DNA of 25,208 nt from CAKUFA01 sp963627465 (lineage in GTDB: Bacteria; Bacillota; Clostridia; Christensenellales; Aristaeellaceae), in contig CAVGBO010000039.1 of assembly GCA_963627465.1 (NCBI GenBank), positions 1 to 25,208 on the forward strand, read 5' to 3'. Of this stretch, positions 1-7,094 are shown piece by piece. A model generated the notes under the pieces. That model was given only the letters and a program-made list of their open reading frames with translations. It was not told where the DNA came from and did no database searches. Each line of letters starts with the position of its first letter. Position 1 is the first letter of the stretch. The translations under genes and the position numbers were made by a program.

Positions 1-27
1 TTCCATCGTTCTTTTTACCGCAAGTGT

Positions 28-56
28 TTGACATGCAGGGAAAAGCGTTGTAGAAT
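28..56 (+). promoter_or_regulatory. Sigma-A type promoter for the CofE-like gene
   Basis: A perfect -35 TTGACA (28-33) and a -10 TAGAAT (51-56) are separated by 17 bases. Transcription would start near 63, giving a leader of about 40 bases before the ATG at 105. Seen directly; promoter activity is inferred. Confidence 0.8.
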
Positions 57-104
57 GAACGAAGCGAGCCGACAGGTTCGCAGGACGAACAGGAGGTACG
101 TGAG

Positions 105-851
105 ATGGGCATTATTCCTTCGCGCAACCTGGAAGATCAACGCCGTGAAAAAGACGGTATCGTATATTTTGACCGTGGTACTTTAACCGGGAAGAACGGC
201 CGCAAATATGACCGCTATGCCATTCAGACCCACTTTGTTGAGGTGGGTGAAAATCAGGCAGACCTGGTGCGGAAGTATGTGCTGCCTTTGGCTCAGCCCG
301 GGGACATGCTGTCCTTCGGTGCAAAGGTCATGGCCATGTGCACCAAGAACGTAAAGACCCGGGATGAAGTGAAGCCCGGCTTCTGGGCCAACCTGCTGTG
401 GCGCTTTGCCGGCATCAACACCACCGGCGTAGGCATGCATGAGCCCTACAAGCTTCAGCTGGTCATTGATATGGTGGGTCTGCCTCGGGTGCTGCTGGCA
501 GCCTTTGTTTCCGCTGTGACCCGTCCTTTCGGCGTGCATGGACTGTTTTATAAGATTTGTGGTCAGGGCGTGGGCGGCATTGACGGCTTCTACTTCCGCT
601 CCAGCTTTGAGCGGTACAAGCAGCTGGCACTAATCAATCCCCCGAACCCCGTGGAACTGTGCAATGCCTTGGAAAAGGAAACCGGCATTCCTGTTGTGCT
701 GATGGATGCAAACGACATTGAGCAGAATCAGCTTGGCAAGTGTGACGACTTCCCCCTAACGGATGATGAAATTCAGGACGCTATGAAGGACAATCCTTCC
801 GGGCAGGGCGATGAGCTGACGCCCCTGATTTTGATTCGTCCCGTTCAATAA
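105..851 (+). CDS. F420-0:gamma-glutamyl ligase (CofE-like) family protein
   Basis: This 248-residue protein resembles the CofE-like F420 ligase family found in many Bacillota. Archetypal CofE adds glutamate to coenzyme F420-0, but many bacteria carrying this homologue do not make F420, so the true substrate here is unknown. Recognition rests on overall family resemblance: an N-terminal beta-rich part with the GDMLSFGAKVMAM stretch near residues 66-78, a central segment with VHGLFYKICGQGVGGIDG near 143-160, and a C-terminal segment ending PLILIRPVQ. No signal peptide is seen, so it is probably cytoplasmic. The start is set by AGGAGG at 91-96, eight bases before the ATG. It is monocistronic, with its own promoter (28-56) and terminator (867-903). 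No other F420 genes are in the window. Confidence 0.68.
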   Translation: MGIIPSRNLEDQRREKDGIVYFDRGTLTGKNGRKYDRYAIQTHFVEVGENQADLVRKYVLPLAQPGDMLSFGAKVMAMCTKNVKTRDEVKPGFWANLLWRFAGINTTGVGMHEPYKLQLVIDMVGLPRVLLAAFVSAVTRPFGVHGLFYKICGQGVGGIDGFYFRSSFERYKQLALINPPNPVELCNALEKETGIPVVLMDANDIEQNQLGKCDDFPLTDDEIQDAMKDNPSGQGDELTPLILIRPVQ

Positions 852-866
852 GCTTATAACCTCAGC

Positions 867-903
867 AACTGCGGAGGGTGCAATGATCCACCGCAGTTTT
901 TTT
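867..903 (+). terminator. Intrinsic terminator after the CofE-like gene
   Basis: An 8-bp stem, AACTGCGG (867-874) with CCGCAGTT (891-898), is followed by an uninterrupted T run that begins in the stem and extends to about 903. It lies 15 bases after the stop codon. Seen directly. Confidence 0.8.
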
Positions 904-919
904 ATGCACGAAAGGAATT

Positions 920-1754
920 ATGTCCATGCCGCACCGCCACCTTATGGTCGCCCTGCTAATAAGTCTGTTATTGGTTTGCCTGCTGATCCCCGTCCATGCC
1001 GAAACCCCTGTCATGGAAGTGCATCAGCTAATGCTGGGCTGTGCGGACGGATACCTGATCCGCTTAGGCGAGGACATCACCATCACCATTGACTGCGGCA
1101 AGGACACAGGCGATGTATCCGACCGTGCCATTGAGGCACTGCGGGAAGCCGGCTGTACCAAGCTGACCGCCTACATTGCCACGCATTATCATGACGACCA
1201 TGCAGGCAATATGGCTGAGATTTTGGAGGCCTTCGGTACGGAGGACACCATTGTTTACGGTCCCACCGAAGCGTGGCCGTCAAAATACGGTACCCCCCCC
1301 CACGAACTGCCAATGGCAACAGATGTTAGCCGGAGATGTGCTGCAATTCGGCGGCATCACCATCAAATGTGTTGGACCTGAGAAAGTAGAGGGTCTGGGC
1401 GGCATTAACAAGGATTCCCTGAATTTTGTGCTGACTTATGGCGAACGCAGCTTTTTCTTCACCGGCGACTATATACGGAGTCATCCTGTAGGTGACGGAT
1501 ACACGGAAGACGTTGCCAATGTAGACGTGCTGAAGTTTCCTCACCACGGGCTGCGTCCCTTTTGCATTGACCCATGGGTACTGCAGCTGGTGAATCCCAA
1601 GATTATCCTTGTCCCCGGTGCTGCCATCGGGCAGGTGCAGAAGATTTGCCAAGCCTACGGTGTAGATGCAAAGGTATACAGCATCGGGGACGGGCACATT
1701 GTTATTACCACAGACGGAACCACATTGAATGTAACAACCCACGTAGGCGAGTAA
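920..1754 (+). pseudogene. Secreted metallo-beta-lactamase-fold hydrolase (ComEC-like), frameshifted
   Basis: The gene is split between two frames. The first frame (920-1381) encodes a signal peptide ending near VHA-ET (residues 26-29) and the metal-binding motif HYHDDHAGN (HxHxDH at residues 89-94). It then runs into about 20 unrelated residues and a stop. The second frame continues the same protein to the stop at 1752-1754, with AGDVLQFGG, FTGDYI and FPHHG, the later landmarks of the MBL fold as in the ComEC/Rec2 hydrolase domain. One base has to be removed between about 1290 and 1330; the C9 run at 1293-1301 is the obvious site, since C8 joins the frames. This may be a real null allele, slippage-based phase variation or a sequencing error. 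The repaired product would be about 277 residues and exported. The ATG at 920 follows a weak AAAGGA; ATG 926 is an alternative. mnmG follows 24 bases downstream. Confidence 0.75.
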
Positions 1755-1778
1755 CCCTGCAATCAGGAGGCGGATACC

Positions 1779-3629
1779 ATGGCAGACTTGGTGGTGATCG
1801 GCGGCGGTCACGCAGGCTGTGAGGCGGCATTGGCCGCTGCTCGCATGGGCATTGATACGGTGCTCATTACCCTTAACATGGACGGCGTAGCGCTGATGGC
1901 CTGCAATCCGGTCATCGGCGGCAGTGCCAAGGGACATTTGGTGCGGGAGCTGGATGCACTGGGCGGCGAAATGGCACTGGCCATTGACGATACCTTCCTG
2001 CAAAGCCGTATGCTGAACACCAGCAAAGGGCCGGCTGTCCACGCCCTACGGGCACAGGCAGACAAGCAGGCATATCAGAACCGCATGCGCCGTGCTCTGA
2101 TGACCCAGCCCCATTTGTTGGTGCGTCAGGGGGAAGTCAAGTCCATTGAAGTGGAAAATGACCGGGTCTGTGCCGTGACTACCGTGACCGGTCAAAGAAT
2201 CGCCTGCCAAGCGGTGGTGGTTGCCACCGGCGTGTACCTGAAGGGACGCATCATCATTGGCGAAGCCAGCTGGGGCGGCGGCCCTCAAGGGCTGCAAAAC
2301 GCCCAGTATCTGTCGGAAAGCCTGCAAGCATTGGGCTTTCAGCTCCGCCGATTCAAAACCGGCACTCCGGCACGAATCGACCAGCGTTCCATCGACTTTG
2401 ACGAAATGGAGATTCAGCCCGGTGATGAGCCGGTGACACCCTTCTCCTTCCTGACAGATCGAAAGCTGGAAAACCGGCGTGCCTGCTACCTGACCTGGAC
2501 AAACGAAGAAACCCATCGCATCATTCGGGAGAATCTCCACCGTGCCCCCATGTACAGCGGCATGATTCATGGTATTGGCCCCCGGTACTGCCCTTCCATT
2601 GAGGACAAGATCGTCCGCTTTGCCGACAAATCCCGGCATCAGGTATTTCTGGAGCCGGAAGGCATGAACAGCCTGGAATGGTATGTGCAGGGCATGTCCT
2701 CTTCCCTGCCGGAAGATGTGCAGTGGAAGATGTACCGCAGCATTCCCGGGCTGCACCGGGCAGAACTGGTTCGCTTGGCCTACGCCATCGAATATGACTG
2801 CATTGACAGCCGGGAGCTGCGCCCTACCCTGGGGTCGTTGCGCATTAGTGGTCTGTTCTTTGCCGGACAAATCAACGGCACTTCCGGCTATGAAGAAGCT
2901 GCCTGTCAGGGTCTGCTGGCTGGCATGAACGCCGCCCTGACCCTGTTGGGAAAGAAGCCTATTGTCCTTACCAGGGATATGGCCTACATCGGTGTATTAA
3001 CCGATGACCTGACCACCAAGGGCACCGATGAGCCCTACCGCATGATGACCTCCCGATCGGAACATCGGCTGCAGCTTCGGCAGGATAATGCTGATTTGCG
3101 CCTGACCAAGATTGGCTACGAAGCCGGTCTTGCCACGGAAGAGCGGATGGAACGCACCCTGCAAAAGGAAATGGATGCCGGTCGACTGAAACAACGGCTG
3201 CATGCCGTTCGCCTGCCTCAAAGCCCGGAACGTTCCCGGTGGCTGGAGGAGCATGGTCAGCCTGAGACTGCCGCCAGCCTGAGCGGTGAGGAACTGATCC
3301 GCCGCCCGGAAATCACCGTGAAGGACGTCGCTGTGCTATTGCCTGAAATCAACGACTACTCTGCCGCCGCACAGGAGCAGGCAGAGATCGCCATCAAGTA
3401 TGCCGGCTATTTGGATCGGCAGGAAGCTTTACTGCGGCACGCCAAGGCCATGGAAGAAGCCCTACTGCCGGAAGATGCTCCTTATGCAGAGATCACTGGT
3501 CTGCGCATTGAAGCCCGGCAGAAGCTGGAGAAGCAAAAACCTCGCTCCCTTGCCGCTGCCGGACGGATTCCCGGCGTATCCCCGGCAGATGTGGCCGTGC
3601 TCATGGTCTGGCTGGAGCGAAACCGATAA
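1779..3629 (+). CDS. mnmG: tRNA uridine-5-carboxymethylaminomethyl(34) synthesis protein MnmG
   Basis: MnmG (GidA) works with the GTPase MnmE to place the carboxymethylaminomethyl group on wobble uridine 34 of tRNAs, using FAD and methylene-tetrahydrofolate, in the cytoplasm. The 616-residue length is normal for the family. An FAD-binding GGGHAG motif sits at residues 8-13. The two catalytic cysteines expected from the E. coli enzyme are present: C42 in ACNPVIGG and C271 in GPRYCPS, the first family signature. The second signature, AGQINGTSGYEEAA, is also intact, and the C-terminal helical region that contacts MnmE is full length. AGGAGG at 1765-1770 lies eight bases before the ATG. It follows the broken MBL gene by 24 bases and probably shares its transcript. 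mnmE and rsmG, frequent partners near oriC in Bacillota, are not adjacent here. Confidence 0.97.
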   Translation: MADLVVIGGGHAGCEAALAAARMGIDTVLITLNMDGVALMACNPVIGGSAKGHLVRELDALGGEMALAIDDTFLQSRMLNTSKGPAVHALRAQADKQAYQNRMRRALMTQPHLLVRQGEVKSIEVENDRVCAVTTVTGQRIACQAVVVATGVYLKGRIIIGEASWGGGPQGLQNAQYLSESLQALGFQLRRFKTGTPARIDQRSIDFDEMEIQPGDEPVTPFSFLTDRKLENRRACYLTWTNEETHRIIRENLHRAPMYSGMIHGIGPRYCPSIEDKIVRFADKSRHQVFLEPEGMNSLEWYVQGMSSSLPEDVQWKMYRSIPGLHRAELVRLAYAIEYDCIDSRELRPTLGSLRISGLFFAGQINGTSGYEEAACQGLLAGMNAALTLLGKKPIVLTRDMAYIGVLTDDLTTKGTDEPYRMMTSRSEHRLQLRQDNADLRLTKIGYEAGLATEERMERTLQKEMDAGRLKQRLHAVRLPQSPERSRWLEEHGQPETAASLSGEELIRRPEITVKDVAVLLPEINDYSAAAQEQAEIAIKYAGYLDRQEALLRHAKAMEEALLPEDAPYAEITGLRIEARQKLEKQKPRSLAAAGRIPGVSPADVAVLMVWLERNR

Positions 3630-3636
3630 ATTTCCC

Positions 3637-3665
3637 TTGTGTGAATAGGCTTCCTCTTGTATACT
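3637..3665 (+). promoter_or_regulatory. Probable sigma-A promoter for the nucleoside hydrolase gene
   Basis: TTGTGT (3637-3642) and TATACT (3660-3665) are separated by 17 bases, in the 81-base gap between mnmG and the nucleoside hydrolase. The -10 is strong and the -35 matches four of six positions. No clear terminator for mnmG was seen in this gap. Confidence 0.6.
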
Positions 3666-3710
3666 GTTCCTGCGCTGAAGCGTAATGAATGATTGGGATG
3701 GTGCTGCATC

Positions 3711-4631
3711 ATGGAGAATATTTGGATTGACTGCGACCCTGGCATTGATGACGCCGTTATGCTGGCCACGGCGGCCGCTCACCGGGATGTGCTGCACATT
3801 TGGGGCATCTCCACAGTAGCCGGCAACCAAAGCAGTGATCTGGTAACAGAGAATGCGCTTCGTCTTGCTTCCCTGCTAGGCATGGATGATGTGCCCGTTG
3901 CCCGTGGTGCTCGGGAACCGCTGATCCGCACCAAAACGGATGCTTCCCATGTGCATGGGGAAAACGGCATCGGCAACTGTGTCATTCCTCCCGCGAAGCA
4001 CGGCGAAAGCAAAAAGAACGCCATTGAGCTGATGCGGGATACCATCATGGCACTGCCGGAAGGCGAAACCATGACCCTGGTGCCTACCGCTCCCTTAACC
4101 AACATCGCATTGCTTTTCAAGGTTTTTCCGGAAGTGAAGCACCGCATCGGCCGCATTGTGCTGATGGGCGGCTCTGCCAGTGAGGGCAATGCCACGCCTT
4201 TTGCAGAGTTTAATATTTTTGCCGACCCTGATGCGGCGCAAATCGTGTTTGCCGAGCATGAAATTCCCGTGGTGATGTGCGGACTGGATGTAACCAGTCA
4301 GTGTATCCTTCGCAAAGAAAAAATCAACGAGATTGCAGGCAAGGGCAGTGCTACCCAGCGTGCCATGGCAGAGATGCTGCAATTCTACGGCACCTCCTCC
4401 AGCTATGCACCCCTGAACTGCGTGCTGATGCATGACTCCTGCACCATCGGCTATCTGCTGCGCCCTGAGCTTTTCTCCGGCCGGCAGGTGACGGTGAACG
4501 TAGTGCGGCAGGGTGAAAACATGGGACAAACCGTCTGTACTCCCGGCGGTAACGTGCTTCTGCTGGATCATGCAGACGTGGAAACTTTTGAACAGATGGT
4601 GCTTGAAGATATCTGCAATAAAAATTTCTGA
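3711..4631 (+). CDS. Inosine-uridine type nucleoside hydrolase
   Basis: The enzyme hydrolyses the N-glycosidic bond of ribonucleosides to free base and ribose, for nucleoside salvage in the cytoplasm. The product is 306 residues, a typical family length. The Ca2+-binding signature DxDxxxDD is intact as D7, D9, D13 and D14 (DCDPGIDD), and the later metal/catalytic HD pair is H241-D242 in LMHDSC. The central VLMGGSASEGNATPFAEFN stretch (150-168) matches the family's substrate loop. ATG 3711 is chosen because an in-frame TTG at 3693 would add six unconserved residues. The Shine-Dalgarno is only a weak GGGATGG. Whether it prefers purine or pyrimidine nucleosides (IunH, RihA or RihB like) cannot be told. 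fucO begins 86 bases downstream and may be co-transcribed. Confidence 0.9.
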   Translation: MENIWIDCDPGIDDAVMLATAAAHRDVLHIWGISTVAGNQSSDLVTENALRLASLLGMDDVPVARGAREPLIRTKTDASHVHGENGIGNCVIPPAKHGESKKNAIELMRDTIMALPEGETMTLVPTAPLTNIALLFKVFPEVKHRIGRIVLMGGSASEGNATPFAEFNIFADPDAAQIVFAEHEIPVVMCGLDVTSQCILRKEKINEIAGKGSATQRAMAEMLQFYGTSSSYAPLNCVLMHDSCTIGYLLRPELFSGRQVTVNVVRQGENMGQTVCTPGGNVLLLDHADVETFEQMVLEDICNKNF

Positions 4632-4717
4632 AAAGCAGGAGATTGTCAAGGAAATGTCGAACCATAAAAGTAAGGGGATTCCCCCGATGCATGGAACATT
4701 ATGAGGAGGCGTTTCCA

Positions 4718-5866
4718 ATGGCGAATCGTATCGTTTTGAATCCTGTTTCCTATCATGGTCGTGGTGCTATCGAATCCATTGCTGCTGAGGTTGAAGGCCG
4801 TGGGCTGAAGAAGGCTTTCGTTTGCTCCGACCCTGACCTGCTCAAGTTCGGCGTTACCAAGAAGGTCACCGATGTGCTGGACAAGGCTGGCTTGGCCTAT
4901 GAGATTTACTCCAACATCAAGCCCAACCCCACCATCGAAAATGTGCAGACCGGCGTAGCTGCCTACAAGGCCAGCGGTGCTGATTATATCATTGCCATTG
5001 GCGGCGGTTCCTCCATGGATACAGCCAAGGCCATTGGCATTATCATCAACAACCCTGAATTTGCAGACGTTCGCTCCTTGGAAGGCGTTGCGCCCACCAA
5101 GAACAAGACGGTGTTCACCATTGCGGTGCCCACCACTGCCGGTACGGCCGCAGAGGTAACCATTAACTACGTGATTACCGACGTGGAGAAGAAGCGCAAG
5201 TTCGTCTGCGTGGACGTGCACGACATTCCCGAAGTGGCTGTGATCGATCCTGACATGATGTCCACCATGCCCAAAGGCTTGACGGCCGCCACCGGCATGG
5301 ATGCACTGACGCATGCCATCGAAGGCTTCACCACCAAGGCTGCATGGGAAATGACCGACATGTTCCACCTGAAGGCCATTGAGATCATCTCCAAGTCCCT
5401 GCGCGGTGCTGTTGACGGCACGGCTGAAGGCCGGGATGGCATGGCACTGGGTCAGTACATTGCAGGCATGGGCTTCAGCAATGTGGGCCTGGGCATTGTC
5501 CACTCCATGGCACACTGCCTGGGTGCTGTGTATGATACCCCCCACGGTGTGGCAAACGCCATTCTGCTGCCTACCGTCATGGAGTACAACGCTCCCGTAA
5601 CCGGTGACAAGTACAAGTACATTGCTGCTGCCATGGGCGTTGAAGGCACGGAAAAGATGACCCAGGAAGAATATCGGAAGGCCGCTGTAGACGCTGTGAA
5701 GAAGCTGGCTGCCGATGTTGGCATTCCTGCTGATCTGAAGGCCATCGTGAACCCTGCGGATCTGGACTTCCTCGCAGAGTCTGCCTATGCCGATGCCTGC
5801 CGTCCCGGCAATCCTCGGGATACCAGCCCTGAAGAAATCAAGGAACTGTACAAGAAGCTGCTGTAA
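4718..5866 (+). CDS. fucO: Lactaldehyde reductase (iron-containing alcohol dehydrogenase)
   Basis: This group III, iron-dependent NAD(H) alcohol dehydrogenase most likely reduces L-lactaldehyde to 1,2-propanediol at the end of fucose/rhamnose breakdown. At 382 residues it has the length of E. coli FucO and shares long blocks with it as remembered, for example NNPEFADVRSLEG (111-123), PTTAGTAAEVTINYVITD (138-155) and MALGQY.AGMGFSNVGLG. The iron ligands fall at D195, H199, H262 and H276, one position before those known for E. coli FucO. The nucleotide-binding GGGS is at 95-98. ATG 4718 is chosen because GAGGAGG (4703-4709) precedes it by eight bases and the protein then aligns with FucO from its first residues; an upstream in-frame start at 4643 would add 25 unconserved residues. 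A perfect terminator follows. No fucose isomerase, kinase or aldolase gene is nearby, so another aldehyde substrate is possible. Confidence 0.9.
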   Translation: MANRIVLNPVSYHGRGAIESIAAEVEGRGLKKAFVCSDPDLLKFGVTKKVTDVLDKAGLAYEIYSNIKPNPTIENVQTGVAAYKASGADYIIAIGGGSSMDTAKAIGIIINNPEFADVRSLEGVAPTKNKTVFTIAVPTTAGTAAEVTINYVITDVEKKRKFVCVDVHDIPEVAVIDPDMMSTMPKGLTAATGMDALTHAIEGFTTKAAWEMTDMFHLKAIEIISKSLRGAVDGTAEGRDGMALGQYIAGMGFSNVGLGIVHSMAHCLGAVYDTPHGVANAILLPTVMEYNAPVTGDKYKYIAAAMGVEGTEKMTQEEYRKAAVDAVKKLAADVGIPADLKAIVNPADLDFLAESAYADACRPGNPRDTSPEEIKELYKKLL

Positions 5867-5874
5867 ACCAGCGT

Positions 5875-5909
5875 ATCGCCAAAGTGGCAACGCCACTTTG
5901 GCGATTTTT
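5875..5909 (+). terminator. Intrinsic terminator after fucO
   Basis: A perfect 13-14 bp stem (5875/5876-5888 with 5892-5904/5905) with a 3-base AAC loop is followed by TTTTT. It starts nine bases after the fucO stop codon and is the strongest terminator in the window. Seen directly. Confidence 0.95.
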
Positions 5910-5932
5910 GCACTCACTGGTCGAGCGACTTT

Positions 5933-6030
5933 GTCCTTCAACCATGCAATCCTTCGGATTGCTGCAGCTTTCACCGCACATGTCGCTGAAAGCCGATCTA
6001 GCGTTGAAGGGCTTGCGAGCCCTCCAACGC
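5933..6030 (+). other. Structured intergenic element with mutually exclusive stems
   Basis: Four complementary segment pairs are visible. A closing stem pairs 5933-5942 with 6003-6012 (10 bp, one G-U). It encloses a 7-bp hairpin with a UUC loop (5946-5962) and a 7-bp hairpin (5967-5973 with 5987-5993). A third hairpin (6001-6030; 6 bp, one mismatch, 6 bp, TGCG loop) shares bases with the closing stem, so the two cannot form together. It could be a folded RNA, a dispersed palindromic repeat, or a chance cluster. No T run follows. It lies downstream of a strong terminator and no upstream promoter for it was identified. Confidence 0.45.
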
Positions 6031-6043
6031 CACCCTGGGTTTG

Positions 6044-6071
6044 TTGACAGTCTGTGCTGTAAGTGTACAAT
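6044..6071 (+). promoter_or_regulatory. Orphan sigma-A type promoter before a terminator
   Basis: A consensus TTGACA (6044-6049) and TACAAT (6066-6071) are 16 bases apart. The expected start near 6078 is only about eight bases before an intrinsic terminator hairpin, so the default transcript would be about 45 bases long unless it reads through into the esterase. Confidence 0.6.
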
Positions 6072-6085
6072 TGTTTTTTTCTTTG

Positions 6086-6124
6086 AGCAAGCCAATGAGC
6101 GAAAACTCGTTGGCTTGCTTTTTT
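6086..6124 (+). terminator. Intrinsic terminator upstream of the esterase gene
   Basis: A 14-bp stem (6086-6099 with 6106-6119, one T-G pair) with a CGAAAA loop is followed by a T run to 6124. It terminates transcription from the promoter at 6044-6071, not an identifiable gene. Confidence 0.85.
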
Positions 6125-6126
6125 GC

Positions 6127-6155
6127 TTCTCATTCGCTGTGCTTCGTGCTATAAT
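6127..6155 (+). promoter_or_regulatory. Extended -10 promoter for the esterase gene
   Basis: A perfect TATAAT (6150-6155) is preceded by TGC (extended -10). A TTCTCA -35 (6127-6132) lies 17 bases upstream. It falls just after the terminator at 6086-6124 and 35 bases before the esterase ATG. Confidence 0.75.
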
Positions 6156-6190
6156 GGATGCAGCATTTTAAGCAAAAGGAGCGTTTCCAT

Positions 6191-7027
6191 ATGCAGTTTG
6201 AATTTCCCATTCAACCCGATTACGTCGCCGCAGGAGCAGAAGGCCCTGCGAATGGCGTGACCATGACCTGCTACATGCTTTCCGCCTATGACGAAATGCC
6301 AGGCATGAAGGAGAAGCCCATGGTCGTCCTTTGCCCCGGTGGCGGATACCAATTCCGCTCCAACCGGGAAGCGGAGCCGGTTGCAACGCAGCTCATGGCC
6401 GCTGGCATTCATGTCGGTGTGCTCAACTATTCCGTAGCCCCTTATCAGTATCCCGTTGCTGCCCTAGAAGTGGCGCAGGCCGTTCGTGAAGTGCGACGCC
6501 ATGCAGCAGAATGGCACGTCATTCCCGATCAGGTGTATGTGATGGGCTTCTCTGCCGGCGGACATTTGGCCTGCACCTTGGGCACCCTTTGGGATGATCC
6601 CCTGTTCCACAAGGTCATGGGTGCCCCTGTAGATTGGCGGCCGGATGCACAACTGCTGTGCTACCCAGTGATTACCATGGGTGCTTTCACCCATGCCGGC
6701 AGCCGCACCAACCTGCTTGGGGATGATGCCTCCACTGAAATGATCGACGCCCTGTCCCTGGAAAACCGGGTAACGAGCGGAACTGCTCCTGCCTTCCTGT
6801 GGCATACCCAGGAGGATGCCTCCGTGCCTGTGGAAAATTCTCTTCAGTATGTGTGTGCACTGCGCAAGAACGCTGTTCCCTTCGAACTGCACGTATTCGA
6901 GGAAGGTCCTCACGGCATGTCCCTGTGCAATCGCCTTACCTCCAACGTGCCGGAAAAATCCAACCCGGACAACGCCTGCTGGATGGACATGATGGTGCAC
7001 TTCATCGAGCGCCGGATGAGCAAATAA
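6191..7027 (+). CDS. Alpha/beta hydrolase, acetyl esterase (BD-FAE/XynB-like)
   Basis: This 278-residue cytoplasmic serine hydrolase resembles the esterase/lipase group that removes acetyl or feruloyl groups from xylan fragments. The nucleophile elbow is GFSAGGH, with Ser121. Likely acid and base are Asp209 (HTQEDASVP) and His241 (EEGPHGMS). PGGGYQF (49-55) supplies the oxyanion-hole loop in place of the HGGG form. No signal peptide is present, so a substrate would be an imported oligosaccharide. AAAGGAG (6175-6181) lies nine bases before ATG 6191; an in-frame upstream start at 6158 would add 11 residues that overlap the promoter and ribosome binding region. The gene stands alone with its own promoter and is closed by a bidirectional hairpin. 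Confidence 0.85.
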   Translation: MQFEFPIQPDYVAAGAEGPANGVTMTCYMLSAYDEMPGMKEKPMVVLCPGGGYQFRSNREAEPVATQLMAAGIHVGVLNYSVAPYQYPVAALEVAQAVREVRRHAAEWHVIPDQVYVMGFSAGGHLACTLGTLWDDPLFHKVMGAPVDWRPDAQLLCYPVITMGAFTHAGSRTNLLGDDASTEMIDALSLENRVTSGTAPAFLWHTQEDASVPVENSLQYVCALRKNAVPFELHVFEEGPHGMSLCNRLTSNVPEKSNPDNACWMDMMVHFIERRMSK

Positions 7028-7049
7028 CCCCTGTTGAAAATGGCATAAA

Positions 7050-7094
7050 GAAGCGGCAGACTTGGCTTGTAACCTCGTCTGCCGCTTCATTGTT
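7050..7094. terminator. Bidirectional terminator between convergent genes
   Basis: A perfect 12-bp stem (7050-7061 with 7077-7088) with a 15-base loop sits between the esterase stop and the stop of the convergent secreted protein. T-rich sequence (TTGTTTTA) follows on the + strand; the - strand side is less T-rich. Confidence 0.75.

Larger units (their letters stand above)
5910..6190. other. Gene-free spacer with hairpins, two promoters and a terminator
   Basis: No convincing coding region lies between the fucO terminator and the esterase. The stretch holds a multi-hairpin element (5933-6030), a promoter (6044-6071), an intrinsic terminator (6086-6124) and the esterase promoter (6127-6155), each listed separately. 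Short open frames cross it on both strands but lack ribosome binding sites and recognisable products. Confidence 0.6.

Noticed and set aside
4646..6133. A 495-codon - strand open frame antisense to fucO and the spacer
   Set aside because: It runs through the fucO terminator and two promoters, and its sequence is His/Gly-rich shadow of the FucO coding strand.
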